Shown here: one piece after another, positions 28,429 through 37,925 of the stretch
Layout: each line of letters begins with the position of its first letter
Position numbering within the stretch: position 1 is the stretch's first letter
Source: Novosphingobium kunmingense
GTDB lineage: Bacteria > Pseudomonadota > Alphaproteobacteria > Sphingomonadales > Sphingomonadaceae
Direction of reading: 5' to 3'
Assembly (NCBI RefSeq): GCF_002813245.1
Contig: NZ_PHUF01000002.1
Location: forward strand, 62,001 to 126,000
DNA: 64,000 nucleotides
Translations under genes and position numbers: made by a program
The notes under the pieces: generated by a model
What the model saw: the letters and a program-made list of their open reading frames with translations, nothing else
Database searches by the model: none
Told to the model about the DNA's origin: nothing

Positions 28429-29217
28429 TCAGTTCGTCCCCATCCAGTCGGCGCCGGTCCAGTCGAGCAAGGTCTGCCACAGGCGGGCCTTGCCCCGGGC
28501 CCGTGTCGCAAGGGCGGCAAGCCCCGGTGCGACGAGCGCCGGAATCCTGCGATTGTCATGACCCGAAAACGGTAAAAATCCGTCTCTTTTCGCCGGATCG
28601 TGGCCAAGAAGCGATGAAACGTTGCCTCCCAGCACAAGAATTCGCTGCGGTGACGCGAGGGCTACGTGATGCGCAACGATCGATCCTAGCCCATCGGCCG
28701 CCAGCATCGCCCAGTCGGGCATTGGCATCGAACGCGGAAGGGCGCTGGCAAGGTAGACGTGGTCGTCGCGCAGACCCAGCGCGCGCAGTACTCCTTGCAG
28801 CAGCCCGCCCTGCGGCCCCGAAAGCAGCAATTCGGCATCCTCCGGCTCGGGCTGGTCGACCAGCACCATCAGCTTTGCCCCGGCCGGTCCGCGCGGCGCG
28901 ACACGGCCTTCGACGCGCCCGTCGTCGAGAGTCGGCTCGCCCAGCCACCATGCGGCAAAGGCGTCGAGGCTCTGCGGCCAGTTTTCACTGGCGCCGCCGA
29001 AGCGCGCGCGGGGCGGCGCCTGCGACGCGGCGGCCCTTGGTGCGATGGCGGCCGGCGCCACGGGCTCGGGCACCGCGGCCTCAGGTTCCGCCAACCATGC
29101 CGTAGCCTCATCGGCAAAGTGGCAATCGACCCCGGCGAGCCGCCACCAGTCGAGCGCGGCGGCAATCGCGCCTGCTGGAAGGTTCGAACTGTTGCTGTTT
29201 TGTGAGGCCGGATGCAC
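28429..29217 (-). CDS. Uracil-DNA glycosylase superfamily protein
   Basis: A protein of about 262 residues with features of the family-4-like UDG fold: an active-site loop region LVDQPEPEDAELL, then SGPQGGLLQGVLRAL, VYLASALPRSMPM and ILVLGGNVSSLLGHD. The cysteines that hold the 4Fe-4S cluster in true family 4/5 enzymes are not visible, and the usual GEAPG loop has become VDQPEPED, so it may be a divergent or cluster-free member. The start is uncertain: the ATG at 29304 overlaps the ETF-QO start codon head to head, so I prefer the GTG at 29217, with a TTG at 29253 possible. It lies directly before the Slt gene. Confidence 0.7.
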   Translation of the reverse strand: MHPASQNSNSSNLPAGAIAAALDWWRLAGVDCHFADEATAWLAEPEAAVPEPVAPAAIAPRAAASQAPPRARFGGASENWPQSLDAFAAWWLGEPTLDDGRVEGRVAPRGPAGAKLMVLVDQPEPEDAELLLSGPQGGLLQGVLRALGLRDDHVYLASALPRSMPMPDWAMLAADGLGSIVAHHVALASPQRILVLGGNVSSLLGHDPAKRDGFLPFSGHDNRRIPALVAPGLAALATRARGKARLWQTLLDWTGADWMGTN

Positions 29218-29302
29218 GATCAGGGTCTTGACCTGCCGCGGCGCTGCAATCAAGGCATGGGACGCAAAAAATGACGCAAAGCAGCGGGGACCTGGACTGG
29301 CC

Positions 29303-30952
29303 ATGAGCGAACGTGAATCGATGCCCTATGACGTCGTGATTGTCGGGGGCGGTCCGGCCGGCCTCGCCGCGGCGATCCGGTTGAAGCAGGTCAACGCCGA
29401 CCTTTCGGTCTGCGTGCTGGAAAAGGGCAGCGAAGTGGGTGCCCACATCCTGTCGGGCGCGGTGATCGATCCCAAGGCGCTGGACGAATTGCTGCCCGAC
29501 TGGCGCGACCAAGGCTGCCCAATGGCGGAAACGCCGGTGACGGACAACTGGCATTGGGTGCTGAGCCGCAAGGGCAAGTTCTCGATCCCGCACTGGCCGA
29601 TGCCGCCGTTCCTGTCGAATGACGGCAACTACACCGGCAGCCTTGGCAACCTGTGCCGCTGGCTGGCCGGCCAGGCCGAAAACCTTGGCGTCGAGATCTT
29701 TCCCGGCTTTCCAGCCAGCGAAGTGCTCTACAACGAGGACGGCTCGGTCAAGGGCGTCGCCACGCAGGACATGGGCGTGGCCAAGGACGGCAGCCACAAG
29801 GGCGATTACATGCCCGGCATGGAACTGCACGCCAAGTACACCTTCTTCGCCGAAGGCGCGCGCGGCCACCTGACCAAGCAGCTCAAGGCCAAGTACGATC
29901 TTGAGGCCAACTGCGAACCGCAGGTTTACGGCATCGGCATCAAGGAACTGTGGGACATCGATTCCGACAAGCACGTGCCCGGCCGCGTGATCCACACCCA
30001 GGGCTGGCCGCTGTCGGAAAGCGACAGCTGGGGCGGCGGATTCCTCTATCACCAGGCCAACAACCAAGTTGCTTTGGGCTTCGTCACCGCGCTCGATTAC
30101 AAGAATCCGTGGGTCTACCCATTCGAGGAATTCCAGCGCTGGAAGCAGCACCCGGAAATCCGCGCCATCCTCGAAGGCGGCCGCCGCGTCTCTTACGGCG
30201 CGCGCGCGATCAACGAGGGCGGCTGGCAGTCGGTGCCCAAGCTCGACTTCCCGGGCGGCGCGCTGATCGGCTGCTCGGCCGGCTTCGTCAACGTGCCGCG
30301 GATCAAGGGCAGCCACACCGCGATGAAAAGCGGAATGCTGGCCGCCGAGGCCGCCGCTGCCGCCATTGCCGCGGGCCGCGAACATGACGCCATGGCCGAA
30401 TACGATGCCTCGGTGCGCAGCAGCTGGATCGCCAAGGAACTGAAGCTCGTCCAGAACGCCGAACCGATGGTGGCAAAATGGGGCGGCGACCTCGGCACGA
30501 TCCTGGCCGGCGCCGACATGTGGCTGCGCACCCTGTTCGGTTTCGGGCTGTGGAAGCCGATGAAGCACCACCGCGATTACGAGATGCTGCAGCGCGCCGA
30601 TCTCTACCAGCCGATCGCCTATCCCAAGCCCGACGGCGTCATCACCTTCGATCGCCTGTCGAGCGTCGCGCAAAGCTTCACCAACCATGCCGAAGACCAG
30701 CCGGTCCACCTGCAGGTCAAGGATCTGGAACTGCAGAAGGTCAGCGAACTCGGCGTCTTCGCCGGGCCCTCGACCCGCTATTGCCCCGCCGGCGTTTACG
30801 AATGGCTGGGCGTCGAGGAAGGCGAACCGCGTTACCAGATCAATTCGCAGAACTGCGTCCACTGCAAGACCTGCGACATCAAGGATCCCAACCAGAACAT
30901 CACCTGGGTCACGCCCGAAGGCGGCGGCGGGCCGAACTATCCGAACATGTGA
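29303..30952 (+). CDS. Electron transfer flavoprotein-ubiquinone oxidoreductase
   Basis: A 549-residue inner-membrane enzyme that passes electrons from ETF to ubiquinone. The FAD motif VGGGPAGLAAAIRL is near residue 13. The ubiquinone and membrane loops are in the middle, and the C-terminal 4Fe-4S domain has CPAGVYEW and CVHCKTCDIKDPNQNI. The ATG at 29303 gives the correct family N-terminus. It is transcribed away from the UDG-like gene, with the start region crowded against it, and is followed after 12 bases by ispE. It serves fatty-acid and amino-acid oxidation. Confidence 0.96.
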   Translation: MSERESMPYDVVIVGGGPAGLAAAIRLKQVNADLSVCVLEKGSEVGAHILSGAVIDPKALDELLPDWRDQGCPMAETPVTDNWHWVLSRKGKFSIPHWPMPPFLSNDGNYTGSLGNLCRWLAGQAENLGVEIFPGFPASEVLYNEDGSVKGVATQDMGVAKDGSHKGDYMPGMELHAKYTFFAEGARGHLTKQLKAKYDLEANCEPQVYGIGIKELWDIDSDKHVPGRVIHTQGWPLSESDSWGGGFLYHQANNQVALGFVTALDYKNPWVYPFEEFQRWKQHPEIRAILEGGRRVSYGARAINEGGWQSVPKLDFPGGALIGCSAGFVNVPRIKGSHTAMKSGMLAAEAAAAAIAAGREHDAMAEYDASVRSSWIAKELKLVQNAEPMVAKWGGDLGTILAGADMWLRTLFGFGLWKPMKHHRDYEMLQRADLYQPIAYPKPDGVITFDRLSSVAQSFTNHAEDQPVHLQVKDLELQKVSELGVFAGPSTRYCPAGVYEWLGVEEGEPRYQINSQNCVHCKTCDIKDPNQNITWVTPEGGGGPNYPNM

Positions 30953-30964
30953 CCTGCCGATCCG

Positions 30965-31762
30965 GTGATCGAAACTGCCTATGCCAAGATCAACCTTGCG
31001 CTGCATGTCCGCCGGCGGCGCGAGGATGGGTATCACGAGCTGGAGACGCTGTTCGCATTCGTCGATGCGGGCGACCGGCTGAGTGTCGCATCGGCCGAGC
31101 GCGACAGCTTGAGGACGCTTGGCGAGTTTGGCGGGCAACTGGCTGATCCGTTTAGCAATATCGTTATGCAGGCGCTCAACGCGCTGCCGCGATCCCAGGG
31201 CTGGGCCGTGACGCTGGAAAAGAACCTGCCGGTAGCAGCGGGGCTTGGCGGGGGATCGGCCGATGCGGGCGCGGTGTTCCGGCTGGTCGAGCGCGAAGGC
31301 GTCCTGCCGGACGATTGGCATGCCCGTGCGGCGAAGCTCGGCGCCGATGTGCCGGCCTGCGTCCGTTCGGTCACGGCGGTCGGGCGGGGTATCGGCACCG
31401 ACCTGGCCGAAGTGGATAGCGACATCGCCGGAATGCCGGTGCTGCTGGTAAACCCGCGGGTGCCGCTCAGCACCGGGCCGGTGTTCGCGGGCTGGGACGG
31501 CGTGGATCGCGGGCCGATGCCCGGCGGACCGGTAAGCGCCATCGCGCTGGGCGGGCGCAACGATCTTGAAGCCCCGGCGATTGGCCTCTGCCCCGCCGTG
31601 GGCGAAGTGCTTGCAGCCCTGGCAGCAACGCGCCCGTGGCTCGCGCGCATGTCCGGCTCCGGCGCGACCTGCTTCGCCCTGTACGAAAGCGCCAGTGCGC
31701 GCGATGCCGCGCAGGCGGCGATGCCGCCCGGCTGGTGGACGATGACGGGAGCCTTGCGATGA
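30965..31762 (+). CDS. ispE: 4-diphosphocytidyl-2-C-methyl-D-erythritol kinase
   Basis: A 265-residue GHMP kinase of the non-mevalonate isoprenoid pathway. The N-terminus TAYAKINLALHVRRRREDGYHELET and the ATP-binding motif PVAAGLGGGSADAGAVF are diagnostic, and the C-terminal RMSGSGATCFALYE closes the family set. It starts at a GTG 12 bases after ETF-QO and overlaps the next gene as ATGA, so it lies in the middle of an operon. Confidence 0.96.
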   Translation: MIETAYAKINLALHVRRRREDGYHELETLFAFVDAGDRLSVASAERDSLRTLGEFGGQLADPFSNIVMQALNALPRSQGWAVTLEKNLPVAAGLGGGSADAGAVFRLVEREGVLPDDWHARAAKLGADVPACVRSVTAVGRGIGTDLAEVDSDIAGMPVLLVNPRVPLSTGPVFAGWDGVDRGPMPGGPVSAIALGGRNDLEAPAIGLCPAVGEVLAALAATRPWLARMSGSGATCFALYESASARDAAQAAMPPGWWTMTGALR

Positions 31763-32484
31763 GCGAGGCCTGGCAGCTGCACGGCGCGCCGCGCTTCGGC
31801 GGGATACTGGTGGTGTCGGACCACGCCAGCAACCGCGTACCGGCCGACATCGATCTCGGCATCGATCCGGCGCTGCTAGAACAGCACATGGCGATCGACA
31901 TCGGTGTCGGCGCGATCGGGCGGACCATGGCGCAGCGTCCGGGCATCGCCGCGTTCCAGTGCGGCGTCAGCCGGCTGGTCTGCGACGTCAACCGCGAGCC
32001 GCACGCCCCCGCCGTCATTCCCATTGCCAGCGATGGCCACGCCATCCCCGGCAACGCGCTCGACCACGCCGGGCATGAAGCGCGGCTGGAGCGCTTCCAC
32101 ATGCCCTATCACGACGCGCTGGCGCAGGTGCTGGACGACGCGCCGCCCGCGCTGATCCTCTCGCTCCACAGTTTCACCCCGCGCCTCGCCACCGGCGACG
32201 AGGCCAGGCCCTGGCAGGTCGGCGTACTCTACAACGAGGATGACCGCGCCGCCCGGATCGCCATTCCCCTGCTTGCCGCCGAAGCGCTGATCGTGGGGGA
32301 CCAGCAGCCCTATTCGGGCAAGCTGCTCAACTACACGATGAACCGCCATGCCGAAGCGGACGGCCGCCCCTATCTCGGCATCGAGATCCGGCAGGACCAG
32401 ATCGGCCACGCAGCGGGTCAGGCCGAATGGGCCGAGCGCCTCGCAAGGCTGTGCAACGAAGTGGCGTTGAAGCTGGGGGAATAA
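31759..32484 (+). CDS. N-formylglutamate amidohydrolase family protein
   Basis: A 241-residue member of the HutG-like amidohydrolases, with GGILVVSDHASNRVP near the start (metal-binding region), VSRLVCDVNREPHAP and ILSLHSFTPRL. HutG-type enzymes release formate from N-formylglutamate in histidine breakdown, but no other hut genes are near, so the true substrate may differ. The ATG at 31759 overlaps the ispE stop (ATGA). It is followed by ilvD after a 47-base gap. Confidence 0.85.
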   Translation: MSEAWQLHGAPRFGGILVVSDHASNRVPADIDLGIDPALLEQHMAIDIGVGAIGRTMAQRPGIAAFQCGVSRLVCDVNREPHAPAVIPIASDGHAIPGNALDHAGHEARLERFHMPYHDALAQVLDDAPPALILSLHSFTPRLATGDEARPWQVGVLYNEDDRAARIAIPLLAAEALIVGDQQPYSGKLLNYTMNRHAEADGRPYLGIEIRQDQIGHAAGQAEWAERLARLCNEVALKLGE

Positions 32485-32531
32485 GGGTCTAGGGCGCGAA
32501 GCGAAGCCACATTCGCGAAAGATTCTGTCTC

Positions 32532-34385
32532 ATGCCCGCCTATCGTTCCCGCACTTCGACCCATGGCCGCAACATGGCCGGCGCGCGCGGGCTGTGGCGG
32601 GCGACGGGGATGAAGGACAGCGACTTCGGCAAGCCGATCATTGCCGTGGTCAACAGCTTCACCCAGTTCGTGCCGGGGCACGTGCACCTGAAGGACCTTG
32701 GCCAGATGGTCGCGCGCGAGATCGAGGCGGCGGGCGGCGTGGCCAAGGAATTCAACACCATCGCGGTCGATGACGGGATCGCCATGGGCCACGACGGGAT
32801 GCTCTATTCGCTCCCCTCGCGCGACCTGATCGCCGACTCGGTCGAATACATGGTCAACGCCCACTGCGCCGATGCAATGGTGTGCATTTCCAACTGCGAC
32901 AAGATCACGCCTGGCATGCTTATGGCGGCGATGCGGATCAACATCCCGGTCGTGTTCGTCTCGGGCGGGCCGATGGAAGCGGGCAAGGTGGTGCTGCGCG
33001 GCAAGGAAGTCGCGCTCGACCTCGTCGATGCCATGGTTGCCGCCGCCGACGAGAAGTACACCGACGAGGAAGTGCAGACGATCGAGCGATCCGCCTGCCC
33101 GACCTGCGGATCGTGTTCGGGAATGTTCACCGCCAATTCGATGAATTGCCTGACCGAGGCGCTGGGCCTGTCGCTGCCCGGCAACGGATCGCAGCTCGCC
33201 ACGCACTCCGATCGCAAGGAGCTGTTTCTCAAGGCCGGCCGAATCGCGGTTGAACTGTGCCAGCGCTATTACATCGACGAGGACGAGAGCGTCCTGCCGC
33301 GCGCCATCGCCAGCTTCGAAGCCTTCGAGAACGCGATGAGCCTCGACATCGCGATGGGAGGATCGACCAATACCGTGCTGCACCTGCTCGCCGCCGCGCA
33401 GGAAGCAGGCGTCGATTTCACCATGGCCGATATCGACCGGCTGAGCCGCAAGGTGCCGTGCCTGTCCAAGGTCGCCCCGGCCAAGCAGGACGTCCACATG
33501 GAAGACGTCCACCGCGCCGGCGGGATCATGGCGATCCTGGGCGAACTGGACCGGGCCGGGCTGCTCCACACCCACCTGCCGACCGTCCATAGTCGCACCC
33601 TCGGCGATGCGCTCAACCAGTGGGACATCAAGCGGACCAACGATCCGGCCGTGCAGACCTTCTTCAAGGCCGCACCGGGCGGGGTGCCGACCCAGACCGC
33701 GTTCAGCCAGTCGCGCCGCTGGGACGATCTTGACGCCGACCGCGAAAGCGGCGTGATCCGCAGCGCCGAACACGCGTTCAGCAAGGACGGCGGGCTTGCC
33801 GTTCTCTATGGCAACATTGCCCGCGACGGCTGCATCGTGAAGACCGCCGGGGTGGACGATAGTATCCTGAAATTCGCCGGCCCGGCCAAGGTGTTCGAAA
33901 GCCAGGACGCTGCGGTAGCCGGCATCCTCACCGGGCAGGTCGAAAAGGGCGACGTGGTGGTGATCCGCTACGAAGGGCCCAAGGGCGGGCCGGGCATGCA
34001 GGAAATGCTCTATCCCACCAGCTACCTCAAATCGAAGGGCATGGGCGCTGCCTGCGCGCTGCTGACCGACGGGCGGTTCTCGGGCGGCACCTCGGGCCTG
34101 TCGATCGGCCACGTTTCCCCCGAAGCTGCCGAGGGCGGCGAAATCGGTTTGGTCCAGCCGGGCGACCGGATCGAGATCGATATCCCGAACCGCACCATCC
34201 ATCTCGACGTATCGGATGCCGAACTCGCCACCCGCCGCGCCGCGCAGGACGAAGCCGGGTGGCAGCCTGCCAAGCCGCGTCCGCGCAAGGTTTCGGTTGC
34301 GCTCCAGGCCTATGCCGCGATGACCACCAGCGCCGCGCGCGGCGCGGTGCGCGACCTGTCGCAACTGGCCGAGAAGAAGCGTTGA
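32532..34385 (+). CDS. ilvD: Dihydroxy-acid dehydratase
   Basis: A 617-residue Fe-S dehydratase of valine, isoleucine and pantothenate synthesis. The cluster cysteines appear in [11 protein letters not shown] and [18 protein letters not shown], and the C-terminal [27 protein letters not shown] stretch (from about residue 510) matches the family. The length is exactly normal. The stop overlaps a TTG start of a small lipoprotein gene, so downstream genes are probably co-transcribed. Confidence 0.97.
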   Translation: MPAYRSRTSTHGRNMAGARGLWRATGMKDSDFGKPIIAVVNSFTQFVPGHVHLKDLGQMVAREIEAAGGVAKEFNTIAVDDGIAMGHDGMLYSLPSRDLIADSVEYMVNAHCADAMVCISNCDKITPGMLMAAMRINIPVVFVSGGPMEAGKVVLRGKEVALDLVDAMVAAADEKYTDEEVQTIERSACPTCGSCSGMFTANSMNCLTEALGLSLPGNGSQLATHSDRKELFLKAGRIAVELCQRYYIDEDESVLPRAIASFEAFENAMSLDIAMGGSTNTVLHLLAAAQEAGVDFTMADIDRLSRKVPCLSKVAPAKQDVHMEDVHRAGGIMAILGELDRAGLLHTHLPTVHSRTLGDALNQWDIKRTNDPAVQTFFKAAPGGVPTQTAFSQSRRWDDLDADRESGVIRSAEHAFSKDGGLAVLYGNIARDGCIVKTAGVDDSILKFAGPAKVFESQDAAVAGILTGQVEKGDVVVIRYEGPKGGPGMQEMLYPTSYLKSKGMGAACALLTDGRFSGGTSGLSIGHVSPEAAEGGEIGLVQPGDRIEIDIPNRTIHLDVSDAELATRRAAQDEAGWQPAKPRPRKVSVALQAYAAMTTSAARGAVRDLSQLAEKKR

Positions 34386-34726
34386 GGGGCGCTGCCTGCG
34401 CGCTTCCGCTCCTTGCCCTCGTGGCCTGCGGCCAGGCCGATGAAGCGCCGGTTGGCGAGCCGATCACCTGCGCGCTTGCCGGGGCGAGCGAGTTCACACC
34501 CGATTGCCGGGCCGAACGGGTCATGATCGGGGGACGATCGGGGGTTGTCGTGCACCATCCGGATGGCGGTTTCCGCCGGCTTGCGATCGCCGCCGGTGGC
34601 CAGTCGATCGAACCGCTCGATGGGGCGGACGAGGCGCGGTCGGCCTTGAAAGGCGACCGCTACGAAGTGATCGTCGGTACCGATCGCTATGTCATTCCGG
34701 TTGCGGGCAATGCCGCGGCGCGCTGA
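34382..34726 (+). CDS. Small predicted lipoprotein of unknown function
   Basis: A 114-residue protein starting at a TTG that overlaps the ilvD stop (TTGA). The N-terminus [17 protein letters not shown] is a lipoprotein signal with lipobox LVAC, so the mature protein would be lipid-anchored. The rest (about 90 residues) contains two cysteines ([11 protein letters not shown] and TPDCRAERV) and beta-rich repeats such as [16 protein letters not shown] and [17 protein letters not shown] do not recognise a family. It overlaps the NAD(P)HX repair gene by 17 bases. Confidence 0.65.
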   Translation: MRGAACALPLLALVACGQADEAPVGEPITCALAGASEFTPDCRAERVMIGGRSGVVVHHPDGGFRRLAIAAGGQSIEPLDGADEARSALKGDRYEVIVGTDRYVIPVAGNAAAR

Positions 34727-36110
34727 CCCCGTCCTGACCGCAGGCGCGATGCGGGCCGCCGAAAAGGCCCTGATCGCGGCAGGCACCAGTGTCGACGAGC
34801 TGATGCGACGGGCCGGGCAGGGGGCGGCCGACTATGTCTGGCGGATGACCGCCGGCCGACCGGTGACCGTGCTGTGCGGGCCCGGCAACAACGGCGGCGA
34901 CGGCTATGTCATCGCCGGGGCAATTCGCGCGCGCGGCGGTGATGTTGCCGTCGTGGCAGCGGCACCCCCAGCCACCGATGCGGCGCGCAACGCACGCACG
35001 GCCTATACGGGCGAGGTGCGGGACCCGGGCGACGACCGGCACGGCGATGTGCTAGTCGATTGCCTGTTCGGCACGGGTCTGACGCGTCCGCTCGAAGAGG
35101 GACATCTCGCCCTGCTGCAACGCTTGGCCTCCGCGCACGCGCTGAGGGTGGCGATCGACCTGCCTAGCGGGATCGATAGCGACACGGGCAAGGAGCTCAA
35201 CGACGGTCTGCCGCGAAACGACCTGACCGTTGCGCTGGGCGCGTGGAAGCCGGCGCACTTCCTGATGCCGGCGGCGGCGAAGATGGGTGCGCTGCGGCTG
35301 GTCGGTATCGGGGTTGAAGCGTCGGACGCCCGGGCCAGGCGCCTTTCGCGCCCGGTTTTAGCTGCCCCCGGCGCCGGCGCCCACAAGTACACACGCGGCC
35401 TCCTTGGCGTGGTCGGCGGTGGCATGCCCGGCGCGGCCCTGCTTGCGGCCCAGGCGGCGCAGCACGCCGGGGCTGGGTACATCAGGATGCTGTCGGATCA
35501 GGCTGCCGGCGCGCCTGCGGATCTCGTCGTCGATCCGGCGCCGCTGTCCGATGCCCTTTCGGACAAGCGGCTGTCTGCCGTGCTGGTGGGTCCGGGACTG
35601 GGGCGGCAAGCGGCAGCCGTCGAACGCCTGGCCCTGTCCCTCGCGATCGCGCGGCCCGCCGTTGTCGATGCCGACGCGCTGATGCTACTGACGCCGCGCC
35701 TCGTCGCCGAGCGAACGGCGCCACTGATCGTGACCCCGCACGAGGGCGAGGCCAAGGCCTTGGAGCAGGCTTTCGGCCTTATTGGCACCGGCAGCAAGCC
35801 CGAGCGTGCGCTGGAGCTGGCCACCGTGTTGCGTGCTGTCGTCATCGCCAAAGGGCCGGACACCGTGATCGCCGCTCCGGACGGCCGGCTGGCTTTTGCG
35901 CCGCCTGCCACGCCCTGGCTTTCGACTGCGGGGACCGGCGACGTGCTGTCCGGGATCGTTGCCAGCCGCCTTGCAGTCGGGACCGAACCGTTCGAGGCAG
36001 CTTGCCAGGGCGTTTGGCTCCACGGCGAGGCAGCGCGGCTGGCCGGCAAGGCCTTTGCCGCCGGGCAGCTTGCCGAATGCGTGCAAGCCGCCTACGCGGC
36101 CTGCCTGTGA
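34710..36110 (+). CDS. nnr: Bifunctional NAD(P)H-hydrate epimerase / ADP-dependent dehydratase
   Basis: A 466-residue fusion that repairs hydrated NADH and NADPH. The N-terminal YjeF epimerase domain (about 1-205) has GPGNNGGDGYVIAGAI. The C-terminal ribokinase-like dehydratase (about 215-466) has LIVTPHEGEAKALE and STAGTGDVLSGIVAS. I chose the ATG at 34710 (MPRRADPVL); another at 34689 is possible. It overlaps the upstream lipoprotein by 17 bases and the next gene by four (GTGA). Confidence 0.95.
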   Translation: MPRRADPVLTAGAMRAAEKALIAAGTSVDELMRRAGQGAADYVWRMTAGRPVTVLCGPGNNGGDGYVIAGAIRARGGDVAVVAAAPPATDAARNARTAYTGEVRDPGDDRHGDVLVDCLFGTGLTRPLEEGHLALLQRLASAHALRVAIDLPSGIDSDTGKELNDGLPRNDLTVALGAWKPAHFLMPAAAKMGALRLVGIGVEASDARARRLSRPVLAAPGAGAHKYTRGLLGVVGGGMPGAALLAAQAAQHAGAGYIRMLSDQAAGAPADLVVDPAPLSDALSDKRLSAVLVGPGLGRQAAAVERLALSLAIARPAVVDADALMLLTPRLVAERTAPLIVTPHEGEAKALEQAFGLIGTGSKPERALELATVLRAVVIAKGPDTVIAAPDGRLAFAPPATPWLSTAGTGDVLSGIVASRLAVGTEPFEAACQGVWLHGEAARLAGKAFAAGQLAECVQAAYAACL

Positions 36111-37345
36111 GCGAAGAGCCAGAAGAAATCATCCGCATCGCCGCCAAGGGCGACGGCGTCACGGCTTCGGGCCGGTTTGCCTGGGGCGCCGCGCCGGGCG
36201 ACCGGCTTCGGCCCGACGGGACGCTGGAATGGGGCCCGCACCACGTTACGCCGCCCTGCAAGCACTTCGGGCGCTGCGGCGGTTGCCAGTTGCAGCAGCT
36301 CGATGAGGAGAGCCTTGCGAACTTCGTCTCCGCGCGGGTCGGCAATGCCTCTGCATCGCAGGAACTGGGCGCGGAAGCGATCGCGCCGCCGCACCTCTCG
36401 CCCCCGCACAGCCGCCGCCGCGCCTCGCTCCGCGCCGAAAGCAGCCAAGGACGGGTCGTGATAGGGTATCGCGAAGCGAAATCGCACCGCTTGGTCGAGA
36501 TCAGCGAATGCTGGGTGCTGGACCCAGCGATTGTCGCCATCCTCGGCCCCTTGCGCAAGCTGCTGATCGCGCTTGGCTCGGGCAAGGGCGCGGGAAAGGG
36601 CAAGCACAGCCACGCCAAGCTGGCTGCCGACATCGAGATAACCTGCGCCGACCAGGGACTTGATCTCGGCATCAAGGGCGTGTCGGCCGAAGGGCTCTCA
36701 GCGACCGAAGCACTGCTCGACTTTGCGCGTGACCAGGGCCTGGCGCGGCTGACGCTGGACCAGGGATATGGCAGCGAGACGGTGTGGGAGCCGGAACCGG
36801 CAACCGTCACCCTTGGCAGCGTTGCCGTGCCATTCCCGCCGGGATCGTTTCTTCAGGCGACCCGCGACGGCGAGGCGGCGCTGGTCGATGCCGCACGCGA
36901 ATGGCTCTCCGGCTGCGCTACCGTGGCAGATCTCTTTGCCGGGCTGGGCACTTTCGCCTTCGCGCTGGCGGGTCCGCAGACCAAGGTTCTGGCGGTTGAA
37001 GCCGCGCGAAGCGCGAGCCTTGCCTGCAAGGCCGCAGCGGCCCGCGCGCAGGTCCCCGTCCACACGCTGCACCGCGACCTGTTCCGGAACCCCTTGATGC
37101 CCGACGAACTGAACCTCTTTGCCGGGGTGGTGATCGACCCGCCCCGTGCCGGCGCGCGCGACCAGATCGAGCGGATCGCCGACAGCACCGTGCCGCGCGT
37201 CGTCTATATCAGCTGCAACCCTTCAAGCTGGGCGCGCGACGCCGCCTTGCTGATCGATGCGGGATACCGTCTGGCCGAGCTGCGCCCCGTAGGGCAATTC
37301 CGCTGGTCGACCCACGTCGAACTGGCGAGCCTGTTCATTCGCTAG
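36107..37345 (+). CDS. Class I RNA (uracil-5)-methyltransferase, RumA/RlmD family
   Basis: A 412-residue SAM-dependent enzyme that methylates uracil C5 in rRNA or tRNA. The 4Fe-4S motif CKHFGRCGGC is near residue 48, and LDQGYGSETVWEPEPATV leads into the SAM domain, with VADLFAGLGTFAFAL. The catalytic region shows VVIDPPRAGARDQIERIA and the nucleophile Cys in YISCNPSSWARD. The TRAM domain at the N-terminus is short. It starts at a GTG overlapping the nnr stop and ends four bases into the convergent pseudouridine synthase gene. Confidence 0.93.
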   Translation: MSEEPEEIIRIAAKGDGVTASGRFAWGAAPGDRLRPDGTLEWGPHHVTPPCKHFGRCGGCQLQQLDEESLANFVSARVGNASASQELGAEAIAPPHLSPPHSRRRASLRAESSQGRVVIGYREAKSHRLVEISECWVLDPAIVAILGPLRKLLIALGSGKGAGKGKHSHAKLAADIEITCADQGLDLGIKGVSAEGLSATEALLDFARDQGLARLTLDQGYGSETVWEPEPATVTLGSVAVPFPPGSFLQATRDGEAALVDAAREWLSGCATVADLFAGLGTFAFALAGPQTKVLAVEAARSASLACKAAAARAQVPVHTLHRDLFRNPLMPDELNLFAGVVIDPPRAGARDQIERIADSTVPRVVYISCNPSSWARDAALLIDAGYRLAELRPVGQFRWSTHVELASLFIR

Positions 37346-37884
37346 ACCTCTAGTTCGCGCCATTCGCCGGGCGCGAGGCCGTCCAGTTTCCATTCCCCGA
37401 TCTGCCAGCGAACCAACCGCAGCGTCGGGTGCCCGACCGCCGCTGTCATGCGCCGGACCTGCCGGTTCTTCCCTTCGCGGATGGTCAGGCGGACCCAACT
37501 GTCCGGCACCGTCTTGCGAAAGCGCACCGGCGGATCGCGGGGCCAGAGGTCGGGAGCGGGGATCAGTTCTGCTTCGGCAGGCCGGGTAACGCCGTCCTTG
37601 AGAGCCACGCCCCTGCGAAGGGCGGTGAGAGCCGCTTCATCCGGATCGCCCTCGACCTGAACCAGATAGGTCTTCGTGAGCTTGAACCTCGGATCGGCAA
37701 TCCGCGCTTGCAAGCGCCCATCGTCGGTCAGCAGCAGCAACCCCTCGCTGTCGGTATCGAGCCGCCCGGCGGGGTAGACCGAAGGCACTTGGACGAACCC
37801 TGCTAGCGTCGGCTTGTCCGATCCGTCCGCGCTGAACTGGCACAGCACGCCACACGGTTTATTGAACAGGATGAGGCGGGGCAC
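37342..37884 (-). CDS. Ribosomal large-subunit pseudouridine synthase, RsuA/RluE family
   Basis: A 180-residue short member of the RsuA family without an S4 domain, resembling RluE, which modifies 23S rRNA. The catalytic Asp lies in YPAGRLDTDSEGLLLLTDDG, and REGKNRQVRRMTAAVGHPTLRL is the family's C-terminal motif. The stop overlaps the end of the rRNA uracil methyltransferase gene by four bases; thus two rRNA-modification genes meet tail to tail. Confidence 0.93.
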   Translation of the reverse strand: MPRLILFNKPCGVLCQFSADGSDKPTLAGFVQVPSVYPAGRLDTDSEGLLLLTDDGRLQARIADPRFKLTKTYLVQVEGDPDEAALTALRRGVALKDGVTRPAEAELIPAPDLWPRDPPVRFRKTVPDSWVRLTIREGKNRQVRRMTAAVGHPTLRLVRWQIGEWKLDGLAPGEWRELEV

Positions 37885-37925
37885 GAAGGACGCGTACGTG
37901 GGAGACGCCTCATCTGCAATGGCGA

